From JAYOFM01 sp038117225 (GTDB lineage: Bacteria; Pseudomonadota; Alphaproteobacteria; Rhodospirillales; Casp-alpha2), in assembly GCA_038117225.1 (NCBI GenBank), contig JAYOFM010000165.1, forward strand, positions 1 through 5,561: DNA of 5,561 bases, read 5' to 3'. The position numbers and the translations under genes were made by a program. This document shows positions 1 to 5,561 of the stretch, in pieces (positions within the stretch are counted from its first letter, which is position 1; every line of letters starts with the position of its first letter). The notes under the pieces are model-generated. The model was not told the DNA's origin. It saw only the letters and a list, made by a program, of their open reading frames with translations, and made no database searches.

Positions 1-581
1 CAATGATGCTGGGAATCGGCCTCTATCTCGATGAGATTGGGAAGTTGCCGTCGAACCGCATGTACGACGCCTATAAGGATGAGGACAACATGCGCCGCAT
101 CTGGAAAGAGATCACCTCGTTCGCTATCGAACGTCGGAAATCCGTGCATTTATTCTGGAACGATTCCGAGACGCAGAAGAATGGTTTTCTGAAGAATGAT
201 ATCATTCTCGGTCAGACGTGGGATGGGCCGGCGGTTGCGCTCAGGCGGGATGGCATGCCGATTAACTTTGTCGCGCCTCGAGAAGGAGCCTTGGCATGGC
301 TTGATGGTCTGTCCATAACCAAGGGCGCGGCCAATTTTGAACAGATATATGCATTCCTTGATTACATCTACCATCCGAAAATCGGCGCGCTCATAGCGAA
401 CCGGACCGGCTACAATTCCGTCGCTGTCAGTGCCGAGCAGCATTTGACGCCACTGACAAAAAAGATGTTCCGCGAAGCGTATCCCGGTAATTCACTTCAA
501 AATTTATGGTGGTGGCCGCCGGAACCAATTTGGTACGCGCGCTTACGTGACGGGTTTCGCGATCAATTGCTCGTACGTTGA
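1..581 (+). CDS. Periplasmic solute-binding protein of ABC transporter, PotD/PotF-like (5' partial)
   Basis: This is the C-terminal part of an extracellular solute-binding protein of the spermidine/putrescine (PotD/PotF) type; such proteins bind polyamines or related cations in the periplasm and deliver them to an ABC permease. The frame is open from the left edge (first full codon at base 3) to TGA at 579-581, giving about 192 visible residues. The first ATG is probably internal, because whole family members run to roughly 340-370 residues and the visible part begins mid-domain. Family hallmarks are the GQTWDGPAVAL stretch (residues 70-80), the PREGALAWLDGLSI segment (92-105), in which a short strand precedes the conserved aromatic/Asp pair, the FLDYIYHP helix (118-125) and TGYNSV (135-140). 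The tail is rich in Trp and Pro (169-177). No permease or ATPase gene follows, so it probably ends a transporter operon reaching in from the left. The substrate cannot be read from this fragment. It has no evident tie to the hopanoid genes. Confidence 0.85.
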   Translation, partial: MMLGIGLYLDEIGKLPSNRMYDAYKDEDNMRRIWKEITSFAIERRKSVHLFWNDSETQKNGFLKNDIILGQTWDGPAVALRRDGMPINFVAPREGALAWLDGLSITKGAANFEQIYAFLDYIYHPKIGALIANRTGYNSVAVSAEQHLTPLTKKMFREAYPGNSLQNLWWWPPEPIWYARLRDGFRDQLLVR

Positions 582-659
582 CGCAGTGTGGCCGGCGAAG
601 GGGGTAACTTGATGTTATCGGGGTTCGGTCAATTACATGCCCCACAAACAAGAATGCTG

Positions 660-668
660 TGCTAGATT
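660..668 (+). promoter_or_regulatory. Candidate extended -10 promoter element
   Basis: The sequence TGC followed by TAGATT fits an extended -10 (TGn plus four of six matches to TATAAT). It lies 39 bases before the preferred ATG at 708, which would give a leader of about 30 bases. No good -35 hexamer is seen 16-18 bases upstream, which is tolerable for an extended -10. This is pattern matching only, and the sigma factor preferences of this organism are unknown. Confidence 0.3.
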
Positions 669-697
669 CCCCGGCTAACGCGTCGAATACAGTTTAT

Positions 698-702
698 GGG
701 GG
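698..702 (+). promoter_or_regulatory. Ribosome binding site deciding the hpnM/mlaC start
   Basis: A run of five G lies five bases before the ATG at 708, a normal Shine-Dalgarno spacing. The in-frame ATG at 696 overlaps the edge of this run and has no purine-rich stretch in front of it. The site therefore favours 708 as the start, which also leaves a tidy signal peptide. Confidence 0.5.
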
Positions 703-707
703 CTCTC

Positions 708-1367
708 ATGTTGCGACGCCATGTGGCAGTATTGGTGCTTGCCGTGATCTTTGGTCTTGGAATTGGCGGTGCCGGCTATTGGGGCACAACATCCGCGCGG
801 GCGGCGGAGGATTTTGGTTCCGGCGCGGAGCGGTTCATTCGCGAGATGGCGGATCAGGCGATCTCGTCCTTGACGGTCAAGGATATCCCGACGGCTGAGC
901 GCGAGCAGCGCTTTCGCGAAATCATGCAGCGTTATATTGCCTTCAAGGGAGTCGCGCGATGGGTTGTCGGGCGCAAGGTCTGGAAGGCGGCTACCGAGCA
1001 ACAGCAGGCGGAGTATCTCGACCTGTTCGAGGATCTGATGGTCGCGACGTACGCGCATCGCTTTGAAGATTATTCTGGGGAGACGCTCGAAATTCGTCGC
1101 ACAGACGTCTATGACGGCACGGATGCATTAGTGAGTACAGAAATGGTGCGCCCCGGCGCGACAAAACCGCTTTCTGTCGGCTGGCGCGTGCGTGCCAAGG
1201 ACGGCGAGTATCGTATCGTCGACATCATCGTCGAGGGACTAAGCATGGCACGTAAGCAGCGTTCTGAATTCGCGTCATTCCTGCGCCAGAATGATGACAA
1301 TATCGAAGCACTGATTGCCGAAATCCGTGGCCGCGTCGCCGGCACGGTGACGGCGTCCGGGCAATAG
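708..1367 (+). CDS. hpnM: MlaC/Ttg2D-family periplasmic phospholipid-binding protein, hopanoid-associated (HpnM type)
   Basis: This gene encodes an exported 219-residue protein of the MlaC/Ttg2D (toluene tolerance) family. Family members are soluble periplasmic carriers that shuttle phospholipid between the outer-membrane MlaA and the inner-membrane MlaFEDB complex; the HpnM subgroup is defined by its place beside hopanoid genes. The N-terminus is a classic signal peptide: positive residues at 3-4, a hydrophobic core at about 6-22, and an Ala-Arg-Ala cleavage motif at 30-32. The mature part shows the family pattern: the helical region with RFREIMQRY (68-76), the VGRKVW segment (87-92), the LFEDLMVATYAHRFEDY helix (106-122), and the diagnostic YRIVDIIVEGLSMA strand-turn (168-181), followed by a C-terminal helix. 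An ATG at 696 would add four residues. It opens the operon, 19 bases before hpnC. No mlaA, mlaD, mlaE or mlaF is present, so the HpnM label rests on context. It may carry hopanoids or ordinary phospholipid; the sequence does not say which. Confidence 0.85.
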   Translation: MLRRHVAVLVLAVIFGLGIGGAGYWGTTSARAAEDFGSGAERFIREMADQAISSLTVKDIPTAEREQRFREIMQRYIAFKGVARWVVGRKVWKAATEQQQAEYLDLFEDLMVATYAHRFEDYSGETLEIRRTDVYDGTDALVSTEMVRPGATKPLSVGWRVRAKDGEYRIVDIIVEGLSMARKQRSEFASFLRQNDDNIEALIAEIRGRVAGTVTASGQ

Positions 1368-1386
1368 GCCGCGAGGCACCGCGCGC

Positions 1387-2256
1387 ATGCCGGACTCAGT
1401 TGCGCCGGGCGATAGCTCGGTTTCGGCAGAAACACCGTCAGGAAAGGATGCGGCGTACGAGAATTTTCCCGTCGGATCATTCCTCCTGCCCAGGCACCTA
1501 CGACCGCATATCGCCAATTTTTATCGCTTTGCGAGGGCAATAGACGATATTGCCGACAGTGCCGACCTTTCACCAGAGGAAAAAGTCGCGCGCTTGGATG
1601 GATTCGAGAGGACCGTTCTTGGGCAACACCCTGATAGTGAAGCGTATGCGACAGGTCATCGAATGCGCGACAGCCTTACCGCTTGCGGCATAACAACCCA
1701 ACATTGCGTCGATCTGCTGGCGGCTTTCAAGCAGGACGCGATCAAATCACGCTACCGCGATTGGGACGACCTGATGGGGTACTGTATCCGGTCTGCCGCG
1801 CCTGTCGGTCGCTATTTGATCGATTTGCATGGCGGATCCCGTGACGGGTTTGGTCCCGCCGACGCCCTGTGCAATGCGCTACAAGTCATCAATCACCTGC
1901 AGGATTGCCGTGATGATTACTTGACCCTTGATCGGATCTATCTGCCGATGGATTGGCTAGATGCCGAAGGCGTCAACGTGACGGAACTGGCGAATGATCG
2001 ATCTTCGGCAGCGTTGCGACACGTTTTGGATCGGACGATCAATGCCACGGCGGAATTGATGGTCGAGGCGCGTCGCCTGCCGGCGGGCCTGAGGAGCCGC
2101 AGATTGGCCATGGAATCGGCCGCTATCATCCGCATTGCCGATAGACTCTTGGCACGATTGCGACGACAAGATCCCCTCTCGGACCGTGTCGCGCTCAACA
2201 AACCAGAATATCTCCTATGCTGCGCCGGCGGCGTGTTCGCCGGTTTATGGCGGTGA
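1387..2256 (+). CDS. hpnC: Hydroxysqualene synthase HpnC (squalene/phytoene synthase family)
   Basis: HpnC converts presqualene diphosphate to hydroxysqualene, the middle step of the three-enzyme bacterial squalene route (HpnD, then HpnC, then HpnE). The 289-residue protein has the usual length and the all-alpha trans-isoprenyl diphosphate synthase signatures. These are NFPVGSFLLP (26-35) near the N-terminus, the first Asp-rich motif DDIAD (53-57), the CIRSAAPVGR segment (133-142), and the second Asp-rich motif in NHLQDCRDDY (169-178) with D173 and D177. IYLP (184-187) follows. The two Asp motifs bind magnesium and the diphosphate. The LQDCxDDY form separates HpnC from HpnD, which has ILRDIxED. 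The start is ATG at 1387; GAGG at 1373-1376 is a plausible though slightly distant ribosome binding site. The TGA stop shares a base with the preferred hpnB ATG, implying translational coupling. All key residues are present and the gene looks intact. Confidence 0.93.
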   Translation: MPDSVAPGDSSVSAETPSGKDAAYENFPVGSFLLPRHLRPHIANFYRFARAIDDIADSADLSPEEKVARLDGFERTVLGQHPDSEAYATGHRMRDSLTACGITTQHCVDLLAAFKQDAIKSRYRDWDDLMGYCIRSAAPVGRYLIDLHGGSRDGFGPADALCNALQVINHLQDCRDDYLTLDRIYLPMDWLDAEGVNVTELANDRSSAALRHVLDRTINATAELMVEARRLPAGLRSRRLAMESAAIIRIADRLLARLRRQDPLSDRVALNKPEYLLCCAGGVFAGLWR

Positions 2257-3425
2257 TGCTGGCCGCCGCAGGATTACTCAGTCTTGCCATCTGGCTGGTG
2301 CTGACGTTTGGACGTGGCGGATTTTGGCGTGCTGATCAGCGCCTCGCTCAGGAAACCCCAGATTGCAATGAGTGTCCGGATGTCGTCTGCGTTATTCCGG
2401 CGCGAAATGAGGTTGCGACCATTGCTCAAACCGTTAGTAGCCTGTTAAACCAGGATTATCCGGCCGCGATCGCGATTATCGTTATCGACGACCAAAGTGC
2501 CGATGGCACCGCGGATGCCGCGCGCGACGTTGGTGTAGGGGTGCCTGGTCGAAGCGTGCATGTCGTCGTCAATGAGCCACTAGCCGAAGGTTGGGTTGGC
2601 AAGATGTGGGCAGTCAAACGCGGGCTCGCCGAGATTGCTGATATAATGCCGAGCGCTCGCTACGTGTTACTCACGGATGCCGATATCGAACACGATCCGC
2701 AAAATCTACGCCGCCTCGTCACCAAGGCAAAAGCCGAGGATTGTGTGCTGGTGTCGCTGATGGTTCGCCTGAATTGTGAAACGATTTGGGAGAAACTGCT
2801 GATGCCAGCATTCGTTTTCTTCTTCCAAAAACTCTATCCGTTCACATGGATCAACCAGCCGGCAAACCCGGTAGCGGCCGCCGCCGGAGGGTGCATGTTG
2901 GTGCGACGAACGGCGCTTGAAGATGTCGGGGGCGTGAACGCGATTCGCGACCGATTGATCGATGATTGTGCCCTAGCGGCCTTGTTGAAACCCCGGGGCG
3001 CGATCTGGTTAGGTCTGACTACTTCGACCAAAAGCCTTCGTGTTTATAGTCGCTTAGCGGAAATCTGGAATATGGTGACACGCACCGCCTTTGTGCAACT
3101 GCGACATTCCTTTTGGATGCTGGCCGGCACCGTCGCGGGTATGGTTCTGCTTTACGTAATACCGCCGGCCGCCTTCATCGTTGGACTGGTGTCGGACAGC
3201 GCCGGGATCGCGGGGCTCGGCGCACTAACGTGGCTTATCATGGGCGTTCTCTATCGGCCGACGTTGGGGCTTTATAACCTGTCTCCGTGGTGGGGACTGC
3301 TGCTGCCTCTGGCGGGCGTGTTGTACACATTAATGACGGTGGAGTCCGCGCGGCGGCACTTCGTCGGCACTGGCGGACGATGGAAAGGCCGTCATTACGA
3401 TGGTTTAAGGTCAACGGGCGGATGA
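2256..3425 (+). CDS. hpnB: Hopanoid-associated membrane glycosyltransferase HpnB (GT2 family)
   Basis: This is a 389-residue inner-membrane glycosyltransferase of family GT2, matching the hopene-associated HpnB group. Residues 1-18 form a membrane anchor followed by GRGGFWRADQRL (19-30), typical of HpnB. The GT-A catalytic domain shows VCVIPARNE (44-52), IDDQSADGT (77-85) for nucleotide-sugar binding, the metal-binding DAD (141-143), GGCMLVRR (211-218) before the acceptor site, and IDDCALA (235-241) with the likely catalytic Asp. Three hydrophobic segments (about 288-311, 314-336 and 345-362) sit near the C-terminus, before GRWKGRHY (374-381). In-frame ATGs at 2217 and 2247 would extend the protein by 13 or 3 residues. 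I prefer 2256 because it overlaps the hpnC stop by one base and matches the family's N-terminus, but ribosome binding sites are weak for all three. The HpnB sugar donor and acceptor are not established; a role in hopanoid head-group glycosylation is inferred from family and context. Confidence 0.9.
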   Translation: MLAAAGLLSLAIWLVLTFGRGGFWRADQRLAQETPDCNECPDVVCVIPARNEVATIAQTVSSLLNQDYPAAIAIIVIDDQSADGTADAARDVGVGVPGRSVHVVVNEPLAEGWVGKMWAVKRGLAEIADIMPSARYVLLTDADIEHDPQNLRRLVTKAKAEDCVLVSLMVRLNCETIWEKLLMPAFVFFFQKLYPFTWINQPANPVAAAAGGCMLVRRTALEDVGGVNAIRDRLIDDCALAALLKPRGAIWLGLTTSTKSLRVYSRLAEIWNMVTRTAFVQLRHSFWMLAGTVAGMVLLYVIPPAAFIVGLVSDSAGIAGLGALTWLIMGVLYRPTLGLYNLSPWWGLLLPLAGVLYTLMTVESARRHFVGTGGRWKGRHYDGLRSTGG

Positions 3426-3459
3426 CTCATGGGGGGTGGGTCGTGTATCCCTAGCGACC

Positions 3460-4344
3460 ATGAATGAACAAGCGCGGCTCCAAGATTATCAGGGTACCGA
3501 CACTGCCTCGGATTTTGCTCACGTGGAAGCGGTCGTGCGCCGATCAGGTTCTTCATTCTACTGGGGCATGCGCCGTATGGCGCTCGACCGACGCCGTGGC
3601 ATGTACGCCATCTATGCTTTCTGCCGGGAGGTCGACGACATCGCTGATGGCGAGGCGGCGGAGGCGGACAAACGCGGACAGTTGCAGGCGTGGCGCGACG
3701 AACTCGAGCGGCTATATGCCAACGCGCCGACCCGGCCGATCACGCGAGCCCTGCGACGGGCTATCGTTGCCTTCGATCTTCGTCAGGAAGATTTCATCGC
3801 TGTCATTGATGGCATGGAAATGGATGCCCCACAGCGTGTTCGCATCGCCGACGTTGATGAACTGCTGCTCTATTGCGACCGTGTCGCGTGCGCGGTGGGC
3901 CGGCTCTGCGTGCGTGTTTTCGGGCTTGGGCCGACTGATGGCGATGCACTTGCGAAGAGCCTTGGGCTCGCATTGCAACTGACAAATATCCTGCGGGATA
4001 TCGCCGAGGATGCCGAGCGGGACCGACTTTACCTGCCCTCGGTTTTATTGACGACTGCGGGAATCGACGTTTCGGGTAGTCTTGGGAGCATTGTTGATCA
4101 TCCTGCACTTCCTGCCGTTTGTGCACATATTGGAACCATGGCCGAGGCGCAATTCGCGGCGGCCGAGTGTATTATTCAAGACGGCGATCGTGCGAAGGTT
4201 CGGCCCGCGGTGATGATGAAAGAGGTTTATCAACGGGTTTTGGTAAAGCTCCAGCAATCCGGCTGGCGCGACCCGCATGCGCGAGTTGGCCTTTCGAAAT
4301 TGGAAAAGCTTTGGATCGCGTTCCGCTACGGGTTCTTCGGTTGA
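3460..4344 (+). CDS. hpnD: Presqualene diphosphate synthase HpnD (squalene/phytoene synthase family)
   Basis: HpnD joins two farnesyl diphosphates head to head to give presqualene diphosphate, the first committed step to squalene. From ATG 3460 the protein has 294 residues. It shows VEAVVRRSGSSFYWGMR (22-38), characteristic of HpnD, the first Asp-rich motif in FCREVDDIAD (54-63), MYAIYAF just before it (48-54), YCDRVACAVGRL (138-149), and the second Asp-rich motif in LTNILRDIAEDAERDRLYLP (174-193) with D180 and D184. These contact magnesium and diphosphate. It is a distant paralogue of HpnC in the same operon; the two catalyse successive steps. An in-frame GTG at 3436 would add eight residues (MGRVSLAT). 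I prefer ATG because family members need no more N-terminus, but neither start has a clear ribosome binding site, and a ten-base G-rich run lies at 3431-3440. The stop overlaps the TTG start of hpnE. The gene looks intact. Confidence 0.93.
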   Translation: MNEQARLQDYQGTDTASDFAHVEAVVRRSGSSFYWGMRRMALDRRRGMYAIYAFCREVDDIADGEAAEADKRGQLQAWRDELERLYANAPTRPITRALRRAIVAFDLRQEDFIAVIDGMEMDAPQRVRIADVDELLLYCDRVACAVGRLCVRVFGLGPTDGDALAKSLGLALQLTNILRDIAEDAERDRLYLPSVLLTTAGIDVSGSLGSIVDHPALPAVCAHIGTMAEAQFAAAECIIQDGDRAKVRPAVMMKEVYQRVLVKLQQSGWRDPHARVGLSKLEKLWIAFRYGFFG

Positions 4345-5561
4345 GTATCGGCACGGTTCATGTCATCGGCGCTGGCGTTGCGGGTCTTTCCGCCGCAACG
4401 ACGTTAGCGACGGCGGGCCGGGCGGTAATTGTCTACGAATCCGCCGGTCACGCCGGTGGAAGATGCCGGACGTTCTTCGATGAGACGCTGGATCGCCGGA
4501 TCGACAATGGGAACCATCTTGTGCTTAGCGGCAACGAGAGTATTTCAGCCTATCTCCGTGATATCGATGCCGCTGACGCATTAACGGGACCGGAGTCCGC
4601 CGATTTTCCGTTTTTCGACGTTATGGGCGGGCAGCGCTGGCGGATAGCGATCGGCGACGGCCGGATACCCTGGTGGATGTTTTCCACGCATAACCGACCG
4701 CCTGGCGCAGGCGCCATCGATCTGCTGAAGGGGGTGCGCTTACTGCGCGCCGGCCCGAACGAAACAGTTGCTGGTTGTCTTGCCAATTCCCGCGCCTATA
4801 CCAACTTTTGGGAGCCGTTGGCCCTGGCGATCCTCAATACCGCTGCGGATGAAGGGGCGGCATCCCTTATGGGGGCGGTACTACGTGAGACCGTGTTGCG
4901 GGGCGGCCGTGCCTGCCGCCCTTTGATTGCCCGATCCGGCCTCGGCGATGCTTTTGTGGACCCGGCGCTCGTGATGTTGGGGCAGCGCGGGGTCGAGGTG
5001 CGGTTTGGTGCTAGACTCCGAGAACTCGTGTTCGAAGATTCTCGCGTCGCGGCATTGCGATTTGGTGATCAGGAATTTCCGTTGGCAGCCGATGACGCGG
5101 TGATTCTGGCCGTTCCTGCCTGGACAGCAGGCGCATTGGTTCCAGGACTACCCGTTCCGGAACAGCACCGCACCATTGTTAACGGTCACTTCTTGCTGCC
5201 CGAGGTAAGAGATGGCATTTCGTTCATGGGCCTTATTGGCGGACTGTCCCAATGGCTCTTCGTTCGCGACGACGTTGCCTCGGTGACGGTCAGCGCGGCC
5301 GACGACGTGGCCACAGAGGAAGCCGATGTGATTGCTTCGCGCATGTGGCCGGAAGTCGCCCGCGCCCTCGGAATATCGTCAAACGCCGTACCACTTTACC
5401 GCATCGTGAAGGAACGACGCGCGACCTTCGCGCAAACGCCGGGGCAGGTGGCGCGTCGTCCGAAAGCAGAAACGGCGTGGCAATATCTCTCCGTAGCCGG
5501 GGCTTGGGTCAGTCGCGGGGTGCCGGCGAGGCTGGCGGGAGCGGTGCGCAGCGGTCGAGGG
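4341..5561 (+). CDS. hpnE: Hydroxysqualene dehydroxylase HpnE, FAD-dependent (3' partial)
   Basis: HpnE is the flavoprotein that reduces hydroxysqualene to squalene, completing the HpnD-HpnC-HpnE route. The frame is open from TTG 4341 to the window end, 407 residues, which must be almost the whole protein because relatives have roughly 415-430. The N-terminus is a Rossmann fold: VHVIGAGVAGLSAA (6-19) with the GxGxxG loop, the acidic strand end E33, then HAGGRCR (37-43) and IDNGNHL (54-60), all typical of HpnE in the amine oxidase/phytoene desaturase superfamily. Further family marks are NFWEPLALAILNTAA, from about residue 155, and RGGRACRPLIARSGLGDAFVDP, beginning near 187. TTG is chosen because no ATG or GTG in frame precedes the FAD motif, and TTGA overlaps the hpnD stop by four bases, giving direct coupling. 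The C-terminal motif, usually AGDW then PATIEGA, reads AGAW (386-389) and PARLAGA (395-401), so conserved acidic residues are missing. This may be true divergence or sequence error at the edge. Confidence 0.9.
   Translation, partial: MSIGTVHVIGAGVAGLSAATTLATAGRAVIVYESAGHAGGRCRTFFDETLDRRIDNGNHLVLSGNESISAYLRDIDAADALTGPESADFPFFDVMGGQRWRIAIGDGRIPWWMFSTHNRPPGAGAIDLLKGVRLLRAGPNETVAGCLANSRAYTNFWEPLALAILNTAADEGAASLMGAVLRETVLRGGRACRPLIARSGLGDAFVDPALVMLGQRGVEVRFGARLRELVFEDSRVAALRFGDQEFPLAADDAVILAVPAWTAGALVPGLPVPEQHRTIVNGHFLLPEVRDGISFMGLIGGLSQWLFVRDDVASVTVSAADDVATEEADVIASRMWPEVARALGISSNAVPLYRIVKERRATFAQTPGQVARRPKAETAWQYLSVAGAWVSRGVPARLAGAVRSGRG

Larger units (their letters stand above)
582..707. other. 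Intergenic region separating the transporter gene from the hopanoid operon
   Basis: This roughly 125-base gap is the only sizeable non-coding stretch in the window. It holds a candidate extended -10 element near its centre and a G-run ribosome binding site at its end. I found no convincing rho-independent terminator for the upstream gene: the best pairing is GGGG at 620-623 with CCCC at 640-643, only four base pairs with a 16-base loop and no T-run after it. No tRNA, riboswitch or repeat is apparent. The gap and the change of function across it make it the likely start of a new transcription unit. Confidence 0.6.

Noticed and set aside
618..645. Possible hairpin GGGG/CCCC as a terminator
   Set aside because: There are only four pairs with a 16-base loop and no downstream T-run.
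675..1058. Antisense open frame of 127 codons opposite hpnM
   Set aside because: It is a shadow of the MlaC-family gene, with no recognisable motif in its product.
1109..1573. Antisense open frame of 154 codons across the hpnM-hpnC junction
   Set aside because: It lies opposite two well-recognised genes, its translation resembles no family I know, and open antisense frames are common in GC-rich DNA.
3464..3982. Open frame of 172 codons in another + frame within hpnD
   Set aside because: It is entirely inside hpnD, whose own frame carries all the catalytic motifs; the alternative product is Ser/Arg/Cys-rich low-information sequence.
3460..4344. hpnC and hpnD as a recent duplication of one phytoene synthase gene
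   Set aside because: The two differ strongly outside the Asp-rich motifs and each matches its own established subfamily, so the split is ancient.
4550..4786. Antisense open frame within hpnE
   Set aside because: The + strand frame here is a continuous, recognisable HpnE; the antisense product shows no family features.
1..5561. CRISPR arrays, insertion sequences, tRNA or rRNA genes, direct repeats
   Set aside because: None was seen on reading both strands; the window is almost wholly filled by six coding genes.

Overview
The window carries the front part of a bacterial squalene/hopanoid biosynthesis operon, all on the + strand, preceded by the tail of an unrelated transporter gene. Protein sequence character and moderately GC-rich codon use suggest a Gram-negative proteobacterium, most likely an alphaproteobacterium of Rhodospirillales type. 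This is judged from family resemblance and the HpnCDE route, not from a phylogenetic marker. Both ends cut through genes, so the window may be a whole contig or an arbitrary slice.

Layout: (1) 1-581, the C-terminal part of a periplasmic PotD/PotF-like polyamine-type solute-binding protein. (2) 582-707, the only real intergenic gap, with a possible extended -10 promoter element and a G-rich ribosome binding site. (3) 708-1367, an exported MlaC/Ttg2D-family protein (HpnM type). (4) 1387-2256, hpnC. (5) 2256-3425, hpnB, a membrane glycosyltransferase of family GT2. (6) 3460-4344, hpnD. (7) 4341-5561, hpnE, starting at TTG and running off the window end.

How the genes work together: by established biochemistry, HpnD condenses two farnesyl diphosphates to presqualene diphosphate, HpnC turns this into hydroxysqualene, and the flavoprotein HpnE reduces that to squalene, the substrate of squalene-hopene cyclase. 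The cyclase gene is not in the window; it may lie beyond the right edge. HpnB is a hopanoid-linked glycosyltransferase of unsettled function, and the MlaC-like protein probably carries lipid across the periplasm. The five genes are packed with gaps of 19 nt or less, or overlaps, apart from a short ambiguous stretch before hpnD, so one transcript with translational coupling is likely.

The pathway itself is known; I see no wholly new system. The points worth a second look are the gene order (hpnB between hpnC and hpnD), the overlapping non-ATG start of hpnE, the G-run and mini-ORF before hpnD, and a degenerate FAD-binding C-terminus in HpnE right at the window edge.
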